Assembly: GCA_051294375.1 (NCBI GenBank)
Contig: CM119265.1
Span: 2,911,256-2,975,255, forward strand
Length of the DNA: 64,000 nt
Reading direction: 5' to 3'
DNA from: Paraspadella gotoi
Taxonomy: Eukaryota > Chaetognatha
Part shown: positions 1 to 10,963 of the stretch, one piece after another
Layout: each line of letters opens with the position of its first letter
Numbering within the stretch: position 1 is the first letter of the stretch
Notes under the pieces: model-generated
What the model was told of the DNA's origin: nothing
What the model saw: only the letters and a program-made list of their open reading frames with translations
Databases searched by the model: none
Translations under genes and position numbers: made by a program

Positions 1-351
1 TTTTCAACTTGCATACGTTTTTCAACTTGCATACGTTTTTAAACTTGCATACGTTTTTAAACTTGCATCATTATCGTGCTCAATCACACACTTTCTTACC
101 CACACACAAAATTTAATCTCAATCTATCTATCCAATTATGATTAATTCGATAAATTATGGGTTAAAATTATTAAAAAGTTTCAAATAAAAGTGACTTTTG
201 TTTTTTCCATTTAAACTCATTTCCACTCGCACGATTCCATCTAAACTTTATATCCAGATTTAAGTTAATGTAACTTATATTTTTCCCATTTAAATTCATT
301 TCCACTCGCACGATTCCAGACTGACTGACGGACATCGTTTTTTTTTTTTTT
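1..351 (+). repeat. Left arm of inverted repeat: satellite end plus element body
   Basis: The first 68 bases are four diverged copies of the CAACTTGCATACG satellite unit. They run into a body sequence (about 70-340) that recurs inverted at 457-745 and, diverged, at 7,085-7,470 and 12,325-12,430. The arm ends in a T-run against an N gap. The two arms are near-identical, so this may be a true palindrome or a mis-joined contig end. Confidence 0.75.
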
Positions 352-376
352 NNNNNNNNNNNNNNNNNNNNNNNNN
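352..376. other. Assembly gap (25 N)
   Basis: A run of 25 N sits at the centre of the inverted repeat. A fixed 25-base length suggests a gap of unknown size. Confidence 0.98.
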
Positions 377-745
377 TCGGTCCCACCCATAATTCTTGTC
401 AGTAAATCATTTTATCATATCAGCACATCATATTATGATAAATTAAGCAAAAAAAAAAAAAAAAACGTTGTCCGTCAGTCAGTCTGGAATCGTGCGAGTG
501 GAAATGAATTTAAATGGGAAAAATATAAGTTACATTAACTTAAATCTGGATATAAAGTTTAGATGGAATCGTGCGAGTGGAAATGAGTTTAAATGGAAAA
601 AACAAAAGTCACTTTTATTTGAAACTTTTTAATAATTTTAACCCATAATTTATCGAATTAATCATAATTGGATAGATAGATTGAGATTAAATTTTGTGTG
701 TGGGTAAGAAAGTGTGTGATTGAGCACGATAATGATGCAAGTTTA
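377..745 (-). repeat. Right arm of the inverted repeat
   Basis: Bases 457-745 are the reverse complement of about 61-345. The spacer 377-456, read on the minus strand, matches 7,455-7,540 of the second element copy (T-run, then a TAATATGATG region, then GGGTGGGA). The N gap therefore falls where that copy continues to its terminal hairpin. Confidence 0.7.
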
Positions 746-3451
746 AAACGTATGCAAGTTAAAAACGTATGCAAGTGAAAAACGTATGCAAGTTGAAAAA
801 CGTATGCAAGTTGAAAAAAACTATGCAAGTTGAAAAAACGTATACAAGTGAAAAACGTATGCAGTTGAAAAAGAAAATGGATGCAAGTAGATGCAAGTGA
901 AAAAGAATGCGTGAAGATGCAAGTTGAAAAAATGCAAGTTGAAAAAAAATGCAAGTTGAAAAAAGAATGCAAGTTGAAAAAAGAATGCAAGTTGAAAAAA
1001 GAATGCAAGTTGAAAAAAGAATGCAAGTTGAAAAAAGAATGCAGTGAAAAAAGAATGCAATTGAAAAAAGAATGCAAGTGAAAAAAAGAATGCAAGTTGA
1101 AAAAGAATGCAAGTTTGCAAGTTGAAAAAAAGAATGCAAGTTGAAAAAGAATGCAAGTTGAAAAAAGAATGCAAGTTGAAAAAGAATGCAAGTTGAAAAA
1201 AGATGCAAGTTGAAAAAAGAATGCAAGTTGAAAAAAAGAATGGCAAGTTGAAAAAAGATGCAAGTTGAAAAAGAATGCAAGTTGAAAAAAGAATGCAAGT
1301 TGAAAAAAGAAGCAAGTTGAAAAAGAATGCAAGTTGAAAAAAGAATGCAAGTTGAAAAAAGAATGCAAGTTGAAAAAAGATGCAAGTTGAAAAGATGCAA
1401 GTTGAAAAAGAATGCAAGTTGAAAAAGATTGCAAGTTGAAAAAGATGCAAGTAAAAAGAATGCAAGTTGAAAAAGAATGCAAGTTGAAAAGAATGCAAGT
1501 TGAAAAAAGATTATGCAGTTGAAAGATTGCAAGTTGAAAAAAGAATGCAAGTTGAAAAATAAGGTTAAAATTTGCAAGTTGAAAAAAGAATGCAAGTTGA
1601 AAAAGAATGCAAGTTGAAAAGATTATGCAAGTTGAAAAAGAAGCAAGTTGAAAAAAGATGCAAGTGAAAAGATTTATGCAAGTTGAAAAAGATGAAGTTG
1701 AAAAGATGCAAGTTGAAAAAAGATATGCAAGTTGAAAAAAGATGCAAGTGAAAGATGCAAGTTGAAAAGATTGCAAGTTGAAAAGATGCAAGTTGAAAAG
1801 ATTGCAAGTTGAAAAGATGCAAGTTGAAAAAGATGCAAGTTGAAAAGATTTTGCAAGTTGAAAAGATTTTGCAAGTTGAAAAAGAATGCAAGTTGAAAAG
1901 AATGCAAGTTGAAAAAGAATGCAAGTGAAAAAAGATGCAAGTTGAAAAAGATTTTGCCAAGTTGAAAAAAGAATGCAAGTTTGAAAAGATTGCAAGTTGA
2001 AAAGATTTTGCAAGTTGAAAAGATTATGCAAGTGAAAAGATTTTGCAAGTTGAAAAGATTTTGCAGTTGAAAAGATTTTGCAAGTTGAAAAAGAATTGCA
2101 AGTTGAAAAAAATGCAAGTTGAAAAAGAATTTGCAAGTTGAAAAGATTTTGCAAGTTGAAAAGATTTGCAAGTGAAAAGATGCAAGTTGAAAAGATTTTG
2201 CAAGTTGAAAAGATGCAAGTTGAAAAGATTGCAAGTGAAAAATAAGAATGCAAGTTGAAAAAAGATTTTGCAAGTTGAAAAAGATTTATGCAAGTTGAAA
2301 AGAAGATTTTGCAGTTGAAAAAGATTTGCAAGTTGAAAAAGATTTATGCAAGTTTGAAAAAAGATTTGCAAGTTGAAAGATTGCAAGTTGAAAAGATGCA
2401 AAGTTGAAAAAGATTGCAAGTTGAAAAGATTTTGCAAGTTGAAAAGATATGCTTGAAAAATGCAAGTTGAAAAAGATTGCAAGTTTTGAAAAGATTGCAA
2501 GTTTGAAAAGATTTTGCAAGTTGAAAAGATTTTGCAGTTGAAAGATTGCAAGTTGAAAAGATTTTGCAAGTTGAAAAAGATTTTGCAAGTTGAAAAAAGA
2601 TGCAAGTTGAAAAAAGATTATGCAAGTTGAAAAAAGATTGCAAGTTGAAAAAGATGCAAGTGAAAAAAGATGCAAGTTGAAAAAGATTTGCAAGTTGAAA
2701 AGAATGCCAAGTGAAAAAAATGCAAGTTGAAAAAAGAATGCAAGTTGAAAAAAGATGCAAGTTGAAAAAAGATTATGCAAGTTGAAAAAAATTGGCAAGT
2801 TAAAAAAGAATCAAGTTGAAAAGATTGCAAGTTGAAAAAAGAATGCAAGTTGAAAAAAGAATGCAAGTTGAAAAAGAATGCAAGCAGAAAAAAAGAATGC
2901 AAGTTGAAAAAAGAATGCAAGTTGAAAAAATAGATATGCAAGTTGAAAAAAGAATCAGTAAAAAGAATTGCAAGTGAAAAAGAATGCAAGTGTAGATAAA
3001 AGTAATTGCCAATAATGTGAATGCAATAAAAAAGAATGCAAGTTGAAAAAAGAATGCAAGTTGAAAAAGTGGAAGTTGAAAAGCAAGTTGAAAAAATGAT
3101 ATTGCAAGTTGAAAAAAGATGCAAGTTAAAAGAATGCAAGTTTGAAAAAAGAATGCAATGTGTGAAAAAGAATGCAAGTTGAAAAAAATGCAATTGAAAA
3201 AAGTATGCAAGGTTGAAAAAAGAATGCAGTTGAAAAAGAATGCAAGTTGAAAAAAGAATTGCAAGTTGAATAAATAGTAATGCAAGTTGAAAAAAGAATG
3301 CAAGTTGAAAAAATGAATGCAAGTTGAAAAAAGTAATGCAAGTTGAAAAAAGAATGCAAGTTGAAAAAGAATGCAAGTTGAAAAAAGAATGCAAGTTGAA
3401 AAAAGAATGCAAGTTGAAAAAAGAATGCAAGTGAAAAAAGAATGCAAAGTT
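725..3451. repeat. Satellite array, about 18-bp unit
   Basis: More than 130 tandem units of the type GAATGCAAGTTGAAAAAA fill 2.7 kb. Units vary from about 14 to 20 bp, mainly in the length of the A-run and by single-base losses in GAATGC. Near the left end the unit is GTATGCAAGTTGAAAAAC. All long open frames here (Phe/Leu/Cys-rich on the minus strand, Lys-rich on the plus strand) are by-products of the repeat. Confidence 0.95.
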
Positions 3452-3520
3452 GACCGATGGACCGACAAAGTGAATTATAGAGTCGGAATCTGGAGAAAGC
3501 AAATCCGACTAATAACCAGT
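3452..3520 (+). repeat. Element terminus with hairpin
   Basis: The satellite ends in GGACCGACAAAGTG, then TTATAGAGTCGG and a stem-loop whose arms are AGTCGGA and TCCGACT. The same motif order ends the element copy at 7,535-7,596. The array therefore appears to be internal to, or derived from, a mobile element. Confidence 0.55.
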
Positions 3521-4669
3521 AAAAATTATGGCAGAAAAGATTTAAAATAACGATTTAGAAAGAAAAGTAAGAAACTCTCACCCTAAGAATTAAGAAATGC
3601 TCACCCTCGTGCAAAGTCTTGAAAAGCCGCTTGGTCGCTCCGTCCAAGTTCCGACCTCCAGCGACGCCTGAATGCGTCCACATCGTCGACCAGATCAGCG
3701 CAAAGAGGCGGTCGTTTTTGTGCGACCGAACAGAGTTGAGGAACCATTCGTAGAGCCAACGGTCCTGAGGCGAGAGAAATGACAATGATGATGACAACGA
3801 CTATCACAATGACGAGTATAGAATCGAAAGTTAGAGATAAAGGATGAAAAAGAAGGATAGTAAAAATGATATGAAGGGTTAGGTAGGTTAAAAAAGATAT
3901 GAATTGAAAAATTTGAAAGAGGATAGAGAGAAAAGAAATAAGTAAGGTTAGTAAGAAATAAAAATGTGCAAGTAGAATTTTAAAAAGGATTGATATTAAG
4001 TCTGAAAGGAAAGAAGATACAAATTCGAGAAGGTGAAAAAATTTTAAAATTAAAAAAGATTGAAAGTCATAAAAGGTAGTAGAAAATAAAAAAGTTGGCA
4101 GAGCAGGTAAAATTAAAAGATTAAAAGGTTTTAGAGCATTTCGAAAAATGTAAGTTACCAATTAACCTGCGTAAAATGAGAGTAGCACTTCTTCCTGCAC
4201 AAATAAATAGGAATGGGGTTAGAAGTTCAGATTGACAAAAAGTTAACAAAATCTAATAAAAGTAATTTAATAACTGACAAAAAAAAAACAACTGCCAGCA
4301 ATAAAAATAAAAATACAAGACCTGCAGCGCTTGCAGTAGCGTGGCTCTTCCTTCAAAGAGTCATCAACGGCCAAGAGGAAATGACGAAAGTAATGGTCGG
4401 TCGGTTGCTGATGAAATCCCTCGGTCAAATAATTGAAAGTGTGAATGTCGTGACTGTCCTCACCAAACAGGGTCCAGTAGCTGTGCAGGAGGGGAAGGGG
4501 ACATTGGGAATAATGTTCACAATAATCTTGATTAACATAAATAAATATTATTTTTAATATTTATTAATATTTATTATTATTTTTATTGTTATTGTTAAAA
4601 TTATTATTATTAAGACTCCTTTGTATTTCGAGTCTTCATCAGCATTTGAAATCACAAATATTAAAGTTT

Positions 4670-4716
<47 letters not shown>

Positions 4717-5059
4717 TGAGTAAAGGATAGTGGTCAGATGTGAGGACAGGTGAAAGTGAGGACAGGGAAGTAAGTAAGATTTGAAATTGGTGAAAAGAGA
4801 GAGAGAAACAGAGAGAGAGAGAAAAAAAAATTGATACATTTGACAATTTACAACAAAGATAAATTGAGAGAAAAAAACTAAACATACTAAAGATTAATAA
4901 ATTAATACATCAATAAATTAATTGTTTGTGATAGTTTGAAATTTGAAATTTTAATAGTGAAAGTTGAGAAAAATTAAATACAATTGAAACATTCTTTGAA
5001 ACATTATACCACTTCATTGATAGGGAAGCCAGGTACTCTGGGAGTGAATAAATGAGACT

Positions 5060-5200
5060 GTGAGAGAGTTTTGATTGAAAGCTTGCAGGGACCTGCTATG
5101 TCATTATCTTGTAAGAGTGAAGGAGCCTGTCCAAAGTCAGGGGCAAGATAGCTTATTTATTAAATGAATGGATAATTTTTATATTGGTTGTACCAATTTC
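5060..5200 (+). repeat. Interspersed repeat, family 'CTTGCAGG'
   Basis: This is a short element with blocks GATTGAAAGCTTGCAGGGAC, CATTATCTTGTAAGAG, GCCTGTCCAAAGTCAGGGGC and AGCTTATTTATTAAATGAAT, ending near TTGGTTGTACCAA. The same order recurs at about 30,455, 34,425, 44,000, 47,330, 59,320 and 62,970, in both orientations. Confidence 0.8.
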
Positions 5201-5289
5201 ATAGAATAATAAGTGGAAGGATGAAGGATAGATATTAGATAAAGTAAAGGTAAGTGAAAAATAGGTAAGAAAGAGCTTAAATTGAGCTG

Positions 5290-5720
5290 CCCCCCCCCTC
5301 CGGACGGGCAAATGAAGAGCATTGCCGATTTTGTCGATTTATAGGCCTGTCATAGGCTGAGAGGTTATTGTGGAGGAGTGAGACAGGCTAGGATCTGACC
5401 TGATAAGCCTGCCGAGAGCCCTCCTCTCACCTGTCGGTGAGGTGGGGGGGTTGCCTGTTCTGGCCTGTTTGTGGACAGGAGACACAGACTCCTCTCCCTC
5501 CTCCTGCAGCTGTCGTTTTGGGCGGCGCTCGATGCGAGGAGAGTTGCAAGGAGTTGCTGCAGGTTCAGGAGTTGCTGCAGGTTCAGGAGTGGCATCGGAC
5601 GTCTATTGTCGGCTGAGAGGCCTGACCCTGACCCTGACCGCCTGACCCATTGAGTGGAGACAGGGGAATCACCGTGCGGCTGAGGTGGCGTTGGGTGCTC
5701 CACCACAGTTCTGATTAGCG
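5290..5720. other. GC-rich stretch without a supported gene
   Basis: A GC-rich island between inverted arms. It includes a tandem GTTGCTGCAGGTTCAGGA duplication near 5,550-5,590. Both strands have short open frames, but there are no recognisable domains or splice context. Confidence 0.4.
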
Positions 5721-6016
5721 AATCAAAGCTTGGAGGGAGTTCGAATTGTCCTCCATCACGGTTCAAATAGGGTTTGAGGGCATTGTTTTCTCTCAATATA
5801 TCTTTGTTGTACATTTTCAAATGTATTGATTTTTTTTTTCTCTCTCTCTCTCTCTTTCCCTCTCTCTGTTTCTCTCTCTCTCTTTTCACCAATTTAAAAT
5901 CTTAATTCCATCCCTGTCCTCACATCTGACCACTATCCTTTACTCAATTATTTGTTGGAAACAATTTCTTTTTCTCTCTTTCTTTCTTTCTTTCTTTCTT
6001 TCTTTTTTCTTTCTCT

Positions 6017-6060
<44 letters not shown>

Positions 6061-6099
6061 AAACTTTAATGTTTGTGAAATCGAATACTTATGATTTCA

Positions 6100-6145
6100 A
6101 ATGCTGATGAAGACTCGAAATCCAAAGGAGTCAAAACATGTACAA
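6100..6145 (+). ncRNA. Hammerhead-ribozyme-like core (degenerate)
   Basis: CTGATGA at 6104-6110 is followed by a stem GACTC/GAGTC (6112-6116 with 6128-6132) and then AAAAC where a hammerhead needs GAAAC. A degenerate partner on the minus strand lies at 4612-4642. The core is probably inactive because the first G of GAAA is lost. Confidence 0.35.
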
Positions 6146-6699
6146 TTGTACATTGATTAATAATAAAAACTTTGTTGTAAAAACGAAATTTTTTGTTATT
6201 TCCTTTGAATCTCACACTAACAACAAAAAAGAAAGGTTAACGACAATAACTTCAATTTCATAATTTTATCCAACTCAAATAAATTTCTCCTTTTTCTCAC
6301 CCACGTTGCGAAAAGTTTTTCCAAATAAAAGGATAATCGTCGAAAGGTAAGTGAACTTTGGATCCGTCCCAAGGTAAGTCCTTGAGTATTTCCCGGCGAG
6401 GAAGGGAATAAAGTTGACCAATGAGTTGTCGCCCACTTTGTTATAGCTGAGTGTCAAATTAGAAAGGTTGATTGATAGTTGCATGTACAAAATTGTACCT
6501 ACACAGATTTTTAAAAAAATATAACAAGTTTAAGCAAACAATGTCGGGAATAAGCCAATCTGATGATAAATCACGGTAATTTTTTCTGACTTTCAATTTA
6601 AGATCATAACAATTCGTAACATAACAAATCATAACAGACTTTTTAATAAATCTATGAAAAAATCTATAAATCAATTGATTTATCAATAGCTACAACAAT

Positions 6700-7600
6700 A
6701 CCAACCTGCATAATTTAGTCAACTTGCATAATTTGGTAATTTTGCATAATTTGGTCAACTTGCATAATTTATTCAACTTGCTTTATTTGCTCAACTGGCA
6801 AAATTTGGTCAACTGTCATAATTTGGTCAACTGTCATAATTTGGTTAACTCGCATAATTTGGTCAAATTGCTTAATTTGGTCAACTGGCATTCATAATTT
6901 GGTCAACTGGCATAATTTGGTCAACTGGCATAATTTGGTCAAGTGGCAAAATTTTGTCAACTGGCATAATTTTGTCAACTGGTATAATTTGGTCACTTCA
7001 ATAATTTGGTCAACTGGCATAATTTTTTCGACTGGCATAATTTAATCAATCAATCAATCAATCAGAGAGAGAAACTTTTAAAAATTCAAATAAACGTTTT
7101 TTTTGGTTTTCTAATTTAAACTCGTTTCCACTTTGACGATTCGAAACTTTATATCCAGCTTAATCACATACTTTCCTACCCACACACAAAATTCCATTTC
7201 AATTTATCTATCCAAATTTTAATAAATATAATTATTATGAGGAAATATAAGTAAAAATACTTTAAGTAAATATGACTTTTTTTTCATTTAAACTCATTTC
7301 CACTCCTCGATTCCATAGAAACTTTATATCGTGCTCAATCACACACTTTCCTACCCACACACAAAATTTCATTCCAATCCAACCATCCAATCACGAGTAA
7401 TTGGGGTTTAATGCTAAGGGGTGACGGACGGACGGACGGACATCATTTTTTTATTATTTTTTTTATTAATTTAGCATAATATGATGTTATGATGTGATAA
7501 AAATGATTTACCGTTAAGATTTAGGGGTGGGACGGACGGACCGACAAAGTGGATTATAGAGTCGGCATCTGCTGATAAGCAGATCTGACTAAAAATCTTA
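6700..7600 (+). mobile_element. Element with internal minisatellite and terminal hairpin
   Basis: About 17 units of an 18-bp minisatellite (CATAATTTGGTCAACTGG type, 6,706-7,045) are followed by a body homologous to 70-345, a GACGGACGGACGGACATC tract, an AT-rich segment and GGACCGACAAAGTGGATTAT. It ends in a hairpin with arms ATCTGCT and AGCAGAT inside AGTC...GACT, near 7,590. A minisatellite inside an element with a 3' hairpin resembles non-autonomous Helitron/Helentron relatives, but I see no diagnostic CTRR end or helicase, so the class is inference. Confidence 0.5.
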
Positions 7601-7779
7601 AAAGTCTAGTGATCTCGACAGACGTGCTATCAAAGAAAATTAATGAAAAAATCAGGAAAAAAATGAATGATTGATGCGATAACGAATTAATGATGTAATT
7701 TATTTTCCTTTCTTTTGTTATTTTGAAAAAACTTCTGCACTTTCAAATTTCAATTTCTTTCAAAATCTCACTCTATCCC

Positions 7780-7848
7780 TAAACTGAAACTGTCCTCACC
7801 TCTGATCACTGTCCTTTCCATCAATTCTTTGTTGGCTACTTTAACTTT

Positions 7849-7879
<31 letters not shown>

Positions 7880-8035
7880 TTTTTTTTTTCTCTCTCAAAG
7901 TTAGTATTAAATTCACAAATTGTCAAAACCTTGAAAACCTTGCGCTGAAGAAGGTTCGAGTTTCAAGAACCGAAACATGTACGAAATTACTTAATCATCG
8001 TTGTAATAACAAATAAAAATGTTACTAAAAAATAT
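7780..8035 (+). repeat. CT-tract module with hammerhead-like core
   Basis: Same module order as at 5,910-6,145: a GTCCTCACCTCTGATCACTG block, a CT tract (7,843-7,905), about 40 bases, then CTGAAGA (7945-7951), stem GGTTC/GAACC (7953-7957 with 7967-7971) and GAAAC (7972-7976). Position 7 of a hammerhead core is variable, so CTGAAGA is allowed. An ATCGTTG motif follows about 25 bases on. This is the best-kept plus-strand core in copy A. Confidence 0.5.
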
Positions 8036-8934
8036 ACATAAAAAGTAGATTAAGGAAATAAATATAAATAACAGTAAAAATCTATAACAAATAATTTTCG
8101 TCTAACCGAGATCAGTACGAATGAATACTTGTTCTTTTAATGAATGAATATTTTTTTTATAAATTTTGTTTTAATTATTTATTAATTATTTAAAAGGGGT
8201 CATAATAATTTCATTTGTGACAATATAACTCAATTGATTCATATTTTGATAAGAAAAATCGACCAGGTTTAAATGATAAATTTTTTCTAAAACCCTCACC
8301 CCCTTTACCACTCTCACCCGAAATACTCGATCGGGTCCAAATAGCGAAATAGAAATTCCCTCGTTTCCGGAAAATTTCTGATGAGGTTGTTGCGAGAGAC
8401 AGAGTCGATTCCGATGAGGAAGACGTTGAAGGATTCGTTGCTACCGATGTCGGTCAGATGCCGACGCAGAGACCGACGTTTTACCGATGACTTCGCTTCG
8501 TCCACAAATCCGAAGACAGCAAAGTTTTTGACAACGGATTTTCCTGCGTGATTGCGACACCGAATGAAGGCGAAGTCGCCGGGAATTCGAGTCTTGGCGG
8601 GAAAGAAAAAAACTAAAGACATTGTTCGTTGAAACAAAAGTTTTTGGTTTTGAGTGATGTCTTTTGACAAGATTGAATGTTTGATTGGAATGACTAAATA
8701 ATTGATTGGAATGATAGATTTGATCGAATTAACTGAATGGATCGGATTTTTAAGATGTGTGGAAGATTCCTTGGGGGGGGTTTCTCAGTTTCAGATGAGA
8801 ACATTGTTTGAGCAGTGCTTAATCTCGACTTAATATTAACTCAATCCATATATCAAAAGATAAAAATAAAAATAACTTTATTAAGTATTCAATATCCAAT
8901 AATCATTTAAAGACGTGCATCAGAATGACAGAGA

Positions 8935-9060
8935 GCCGATACGCAGCAACAATAGCAGTAGAACCGTGATGCAGCAACAGAGCCGAGACGCAGCAACAGT
9001 AGCAGCAGAGCCGAGACGCAGCAACAGTAGCAGCAGAGCCGAGACGCAGCAACAGCTCAA
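8935..9060. repeat. Minisatellite, 28-bp unit
   Basis: About four units containing GAGACGCAGCAACAGTAGCA and GCAGAGCCG lie in intron 4 of DUF229 copy A. The encoded Ala/Ser/Cys frame is a by-product. Confidence 0.8.
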
Positions 9061-9297
9061 AGCTACATAAAAGCTTAAAATTAATTACCATATTCAAATA
9101 ATTTCACAAATATCATTTAATACCTGATGGTCTCAGAGGAATCTCCCAAAAATTAAGAATATACTCTCCTTTTATATACAAGGACAATTATTACAACCAA
9201 TGAGAGAAGAATTCACATTTTAAGAATAAGATCAAAACGTCTACTAGTTATTATTAACCAATGAGAGACGAGATATTCAAATTCAAGGTATAAAAAT

Positions 9298-9354
9298 TTT
9301 AAAGTTTCTAATTGGTTGAATTTTATTAAAATTCAACCAATTAGAAACTTTAAA
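9298..9354. repeat. Perfect 57-nt palindrome
   Basis: Arms of 28 bp (9298-9325 and 9327-9354) are exact reverse complements around a single T. Each arm contains an ATTGG/CCAAT pair. It lies in intron 4 of copy A. Confidence 0.9.
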
Positions 9355-9469
9355 CAGAACTATTGGAGTCATTCAAATAAACTTTAAATTCAGATATTTG
9401 AGCCATTAAAAAATAAAAGGTCAGGGGTCAATTCAGATAAAAATCATTATAAACTCTTTAACAAGATGG

Positions 9470-9745
9470 ATGTAATTGGATTGATTTGATTGATTTGATT
9501 CAATTGGATTGAATTGGCTGGAATTCGATTGATTGGATTGAATTAGAAGGAATTGGATTGATTTGATTAAATTGGATTGATTTGATTGAATAGGATTAAT
9601 TTGGATGGAATTGTAATTATTGGATTGAATTGGATGAAATTGGATTGATTTGATTGGATTGGATGGAATTTGAATGATTTGATTGGATTGGATGGAATTT
9701 GATTGATTTGGTTTATTCTATTGGATGTGATTGATTTGATTGACT
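9470..9745. repeat. GATT-rich low-complexity tract
   Basis: Irregular repeats of TTGATTGATTTGATTGGATT and GGATGGAATT fill this stretch. A related tract is at 20,400-20,545 in the matching intron of copy B, so it was probably present before the duplication. Confidence 0.8.
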
Positions 9746-9794
9746 TGACTTGACTTGACAGGGCATTAAGCATGACACCTTCAGTCGTAACCTG

Positions 9795-9940
9795 GTGGCT
9801 CAAACATTTCAGATCAAATTAATTAATTTTTTAATGAAATTATTATTTTAGTTTATATAATTTGTATTAATTAATTAATTACCGCTAATGATCGTGGGCA
9901 GATCCGACATTGTTTGCTCAAACTTGTTTAAAGACTAACA
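9795..9940 (-). repeat. Short interspersed repeat, inverted partner of 12,047-12,165
   Basis: Shares ATGATCGTGGGCAGATCCGA and GACATTGTTTGCTCAAACTT, in inverse orientation, with 12,047-12,165. A partial copy (AAGCAAACAATGTCGG) is at about 6,530. The two copies flank the first four exons of copy A. Confidence 0.6.
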
Positions 9941-10189
9941 ATAAATAATTTAAAGCCTCACTCCTACCAAAATCGCTTTTTAACTCACCTTCTCGGTCGC
10001 GGTAAACTTGACCGGGTGAGACCATCTCCAAGCTTTGTCGCTCATCTCTTCGCGGATCAGCAGCTGCCACTCGCAAGTGGCCACACCCAATGAACGAATT
10101 TTGTTTTCGCTCAAAGAAACGGAATTTTGGATCGGATCAATTTCAATGTGTCGGGGGAATTTTAGGCAGTCCTTGCCGCGGCCCTTTCC

Positions 10190-10400
10190 TAAAATGAATT
10201 GAATTATTTGTATGAATTGAATGAATTGTATAAATTGAATGAATTGTATGAATTTAATGAACTAAATTAGTTGCATGATTTGTATGAATTGAATGATTTA
10301 AATGATTTGAATTAATTGTATGAATTGTATGAATTTAATGATTTTAATTAATTGTATGAATTGTATGAATCATATGAATTGTATTAATTTAATAATTATA
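10190..10400. repeat. GAATTGTAT-type low-complexity tract
   Basis: Irregular units of GAATTGTATGAATTGAATGA lie in intron 3 of copy A. A short counterpart follows exon 4 in copy B at about 23,010-23,100. Confidence 0.7.
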
Positions 10401-10736
10401 ATGATTTGAATGTGATAAATGTTATGCCTTACCCTTATATCGGAGTTATTTTAGATGTCTTTTATTGTTCTGTTCTAAGTAGTTCTGATTAAGACTCACT
10501 ATTGAACTTTTTGCCCGTTCCAAATATTGGTTTTACGGGAATTTTCTGTAAAATAAAGTTTCTCTCTTTCTGCTTATTTGTCATGACTTTTTATTCTTGA
10601 ATTATCTCGAGATTCAGCAAAACAGTCAAAATTGGGGCGCGAGTCAAAAATAATTGTATGAATGGAATGAATTGAATGATTTTAATGAATTGAATTAATA
10701 GTATGAATTGGATAAGTTGTGCGAATTGTTTGAAGA

Positions 10737-10963
10737 GACAGTAATAATTGATATGTGTTAGTGACAGAACCGTTCAATATAAGCAGTCCCTGAACTTCGG
10801 ATCAGGCTGTAACACCGAGTTACAGGCGGGTTAAGCGCCCCGTCCCTCTTAACTGCTAGGCGGCCACCGGGCTAGAACCCCGGACCTTTTGGGTTGGGAG
10901 GCGAATGACTTGCCTCCGGCACCAATGGCCACTGATGAACGGTTGGTGGATTTTAATCCACCA
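10737..10963 (-). mobile_element. tRNA-derived SINE-like element (family 1)
   Basis: Read on the minus strand it has an A-box-like TGGTGCCGGAGGCAAG and, about 35 bases on, a B-box-like GGGGTTCTAGCCC, followed by a GTCGCCTAG region and a tail. Copies at 23,487 and 23,907 share the whole length. Spacing and boxes match a Pol III promoter, but it does not fold as a functional tRNA. Confidence 0.65.

Larger units (their letters stand above)
4612..6145. mobile_element. Inverted-repeat element with GA/CT tracts and hammerhead-like ends
   Basis: The left arm (about 4,612-4,862) and right arm (about 5,808-6,140) are inverted copies. From the outside in, both carry a TGATGAAGACTC motif, about 35-45 bases, a GA or CT tract, a block containing the CCTGTCCTCACATCTGACCA motif, a second short CT/GA tract and a TACAACAAAGATA block. 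The middle holds an interspersed repeat (5,060-5,200) and a GC-rich stretch (5,290-5,720). It lies in intron 6 of DUF229 copy A. No transposase is visible. Confidence 0.65.

Noticed and set aside
725-3451. CRISPR-like array
   Set aside because: Units are contiguous with no unique spacers, and this is a eukaryotic satellite.
658-3502. Long minus-strand open frames rich in Phe, Leu, Cys and His (up to 557 codons)
   Set aside because: They arise from translating the 18-bp satellite; all three minus frames are open and no domain exists.
4213-4557. 114-codon plus-strand frame
   Set aside because: Antisense shadow of DUF229 copy A exon 7.
10737-10963. tRNA genes
   Set aside because: The A/B-box-like motifs lie in repeated elements with long unrelated tails and no cloverleaf. 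They are SINE-like.
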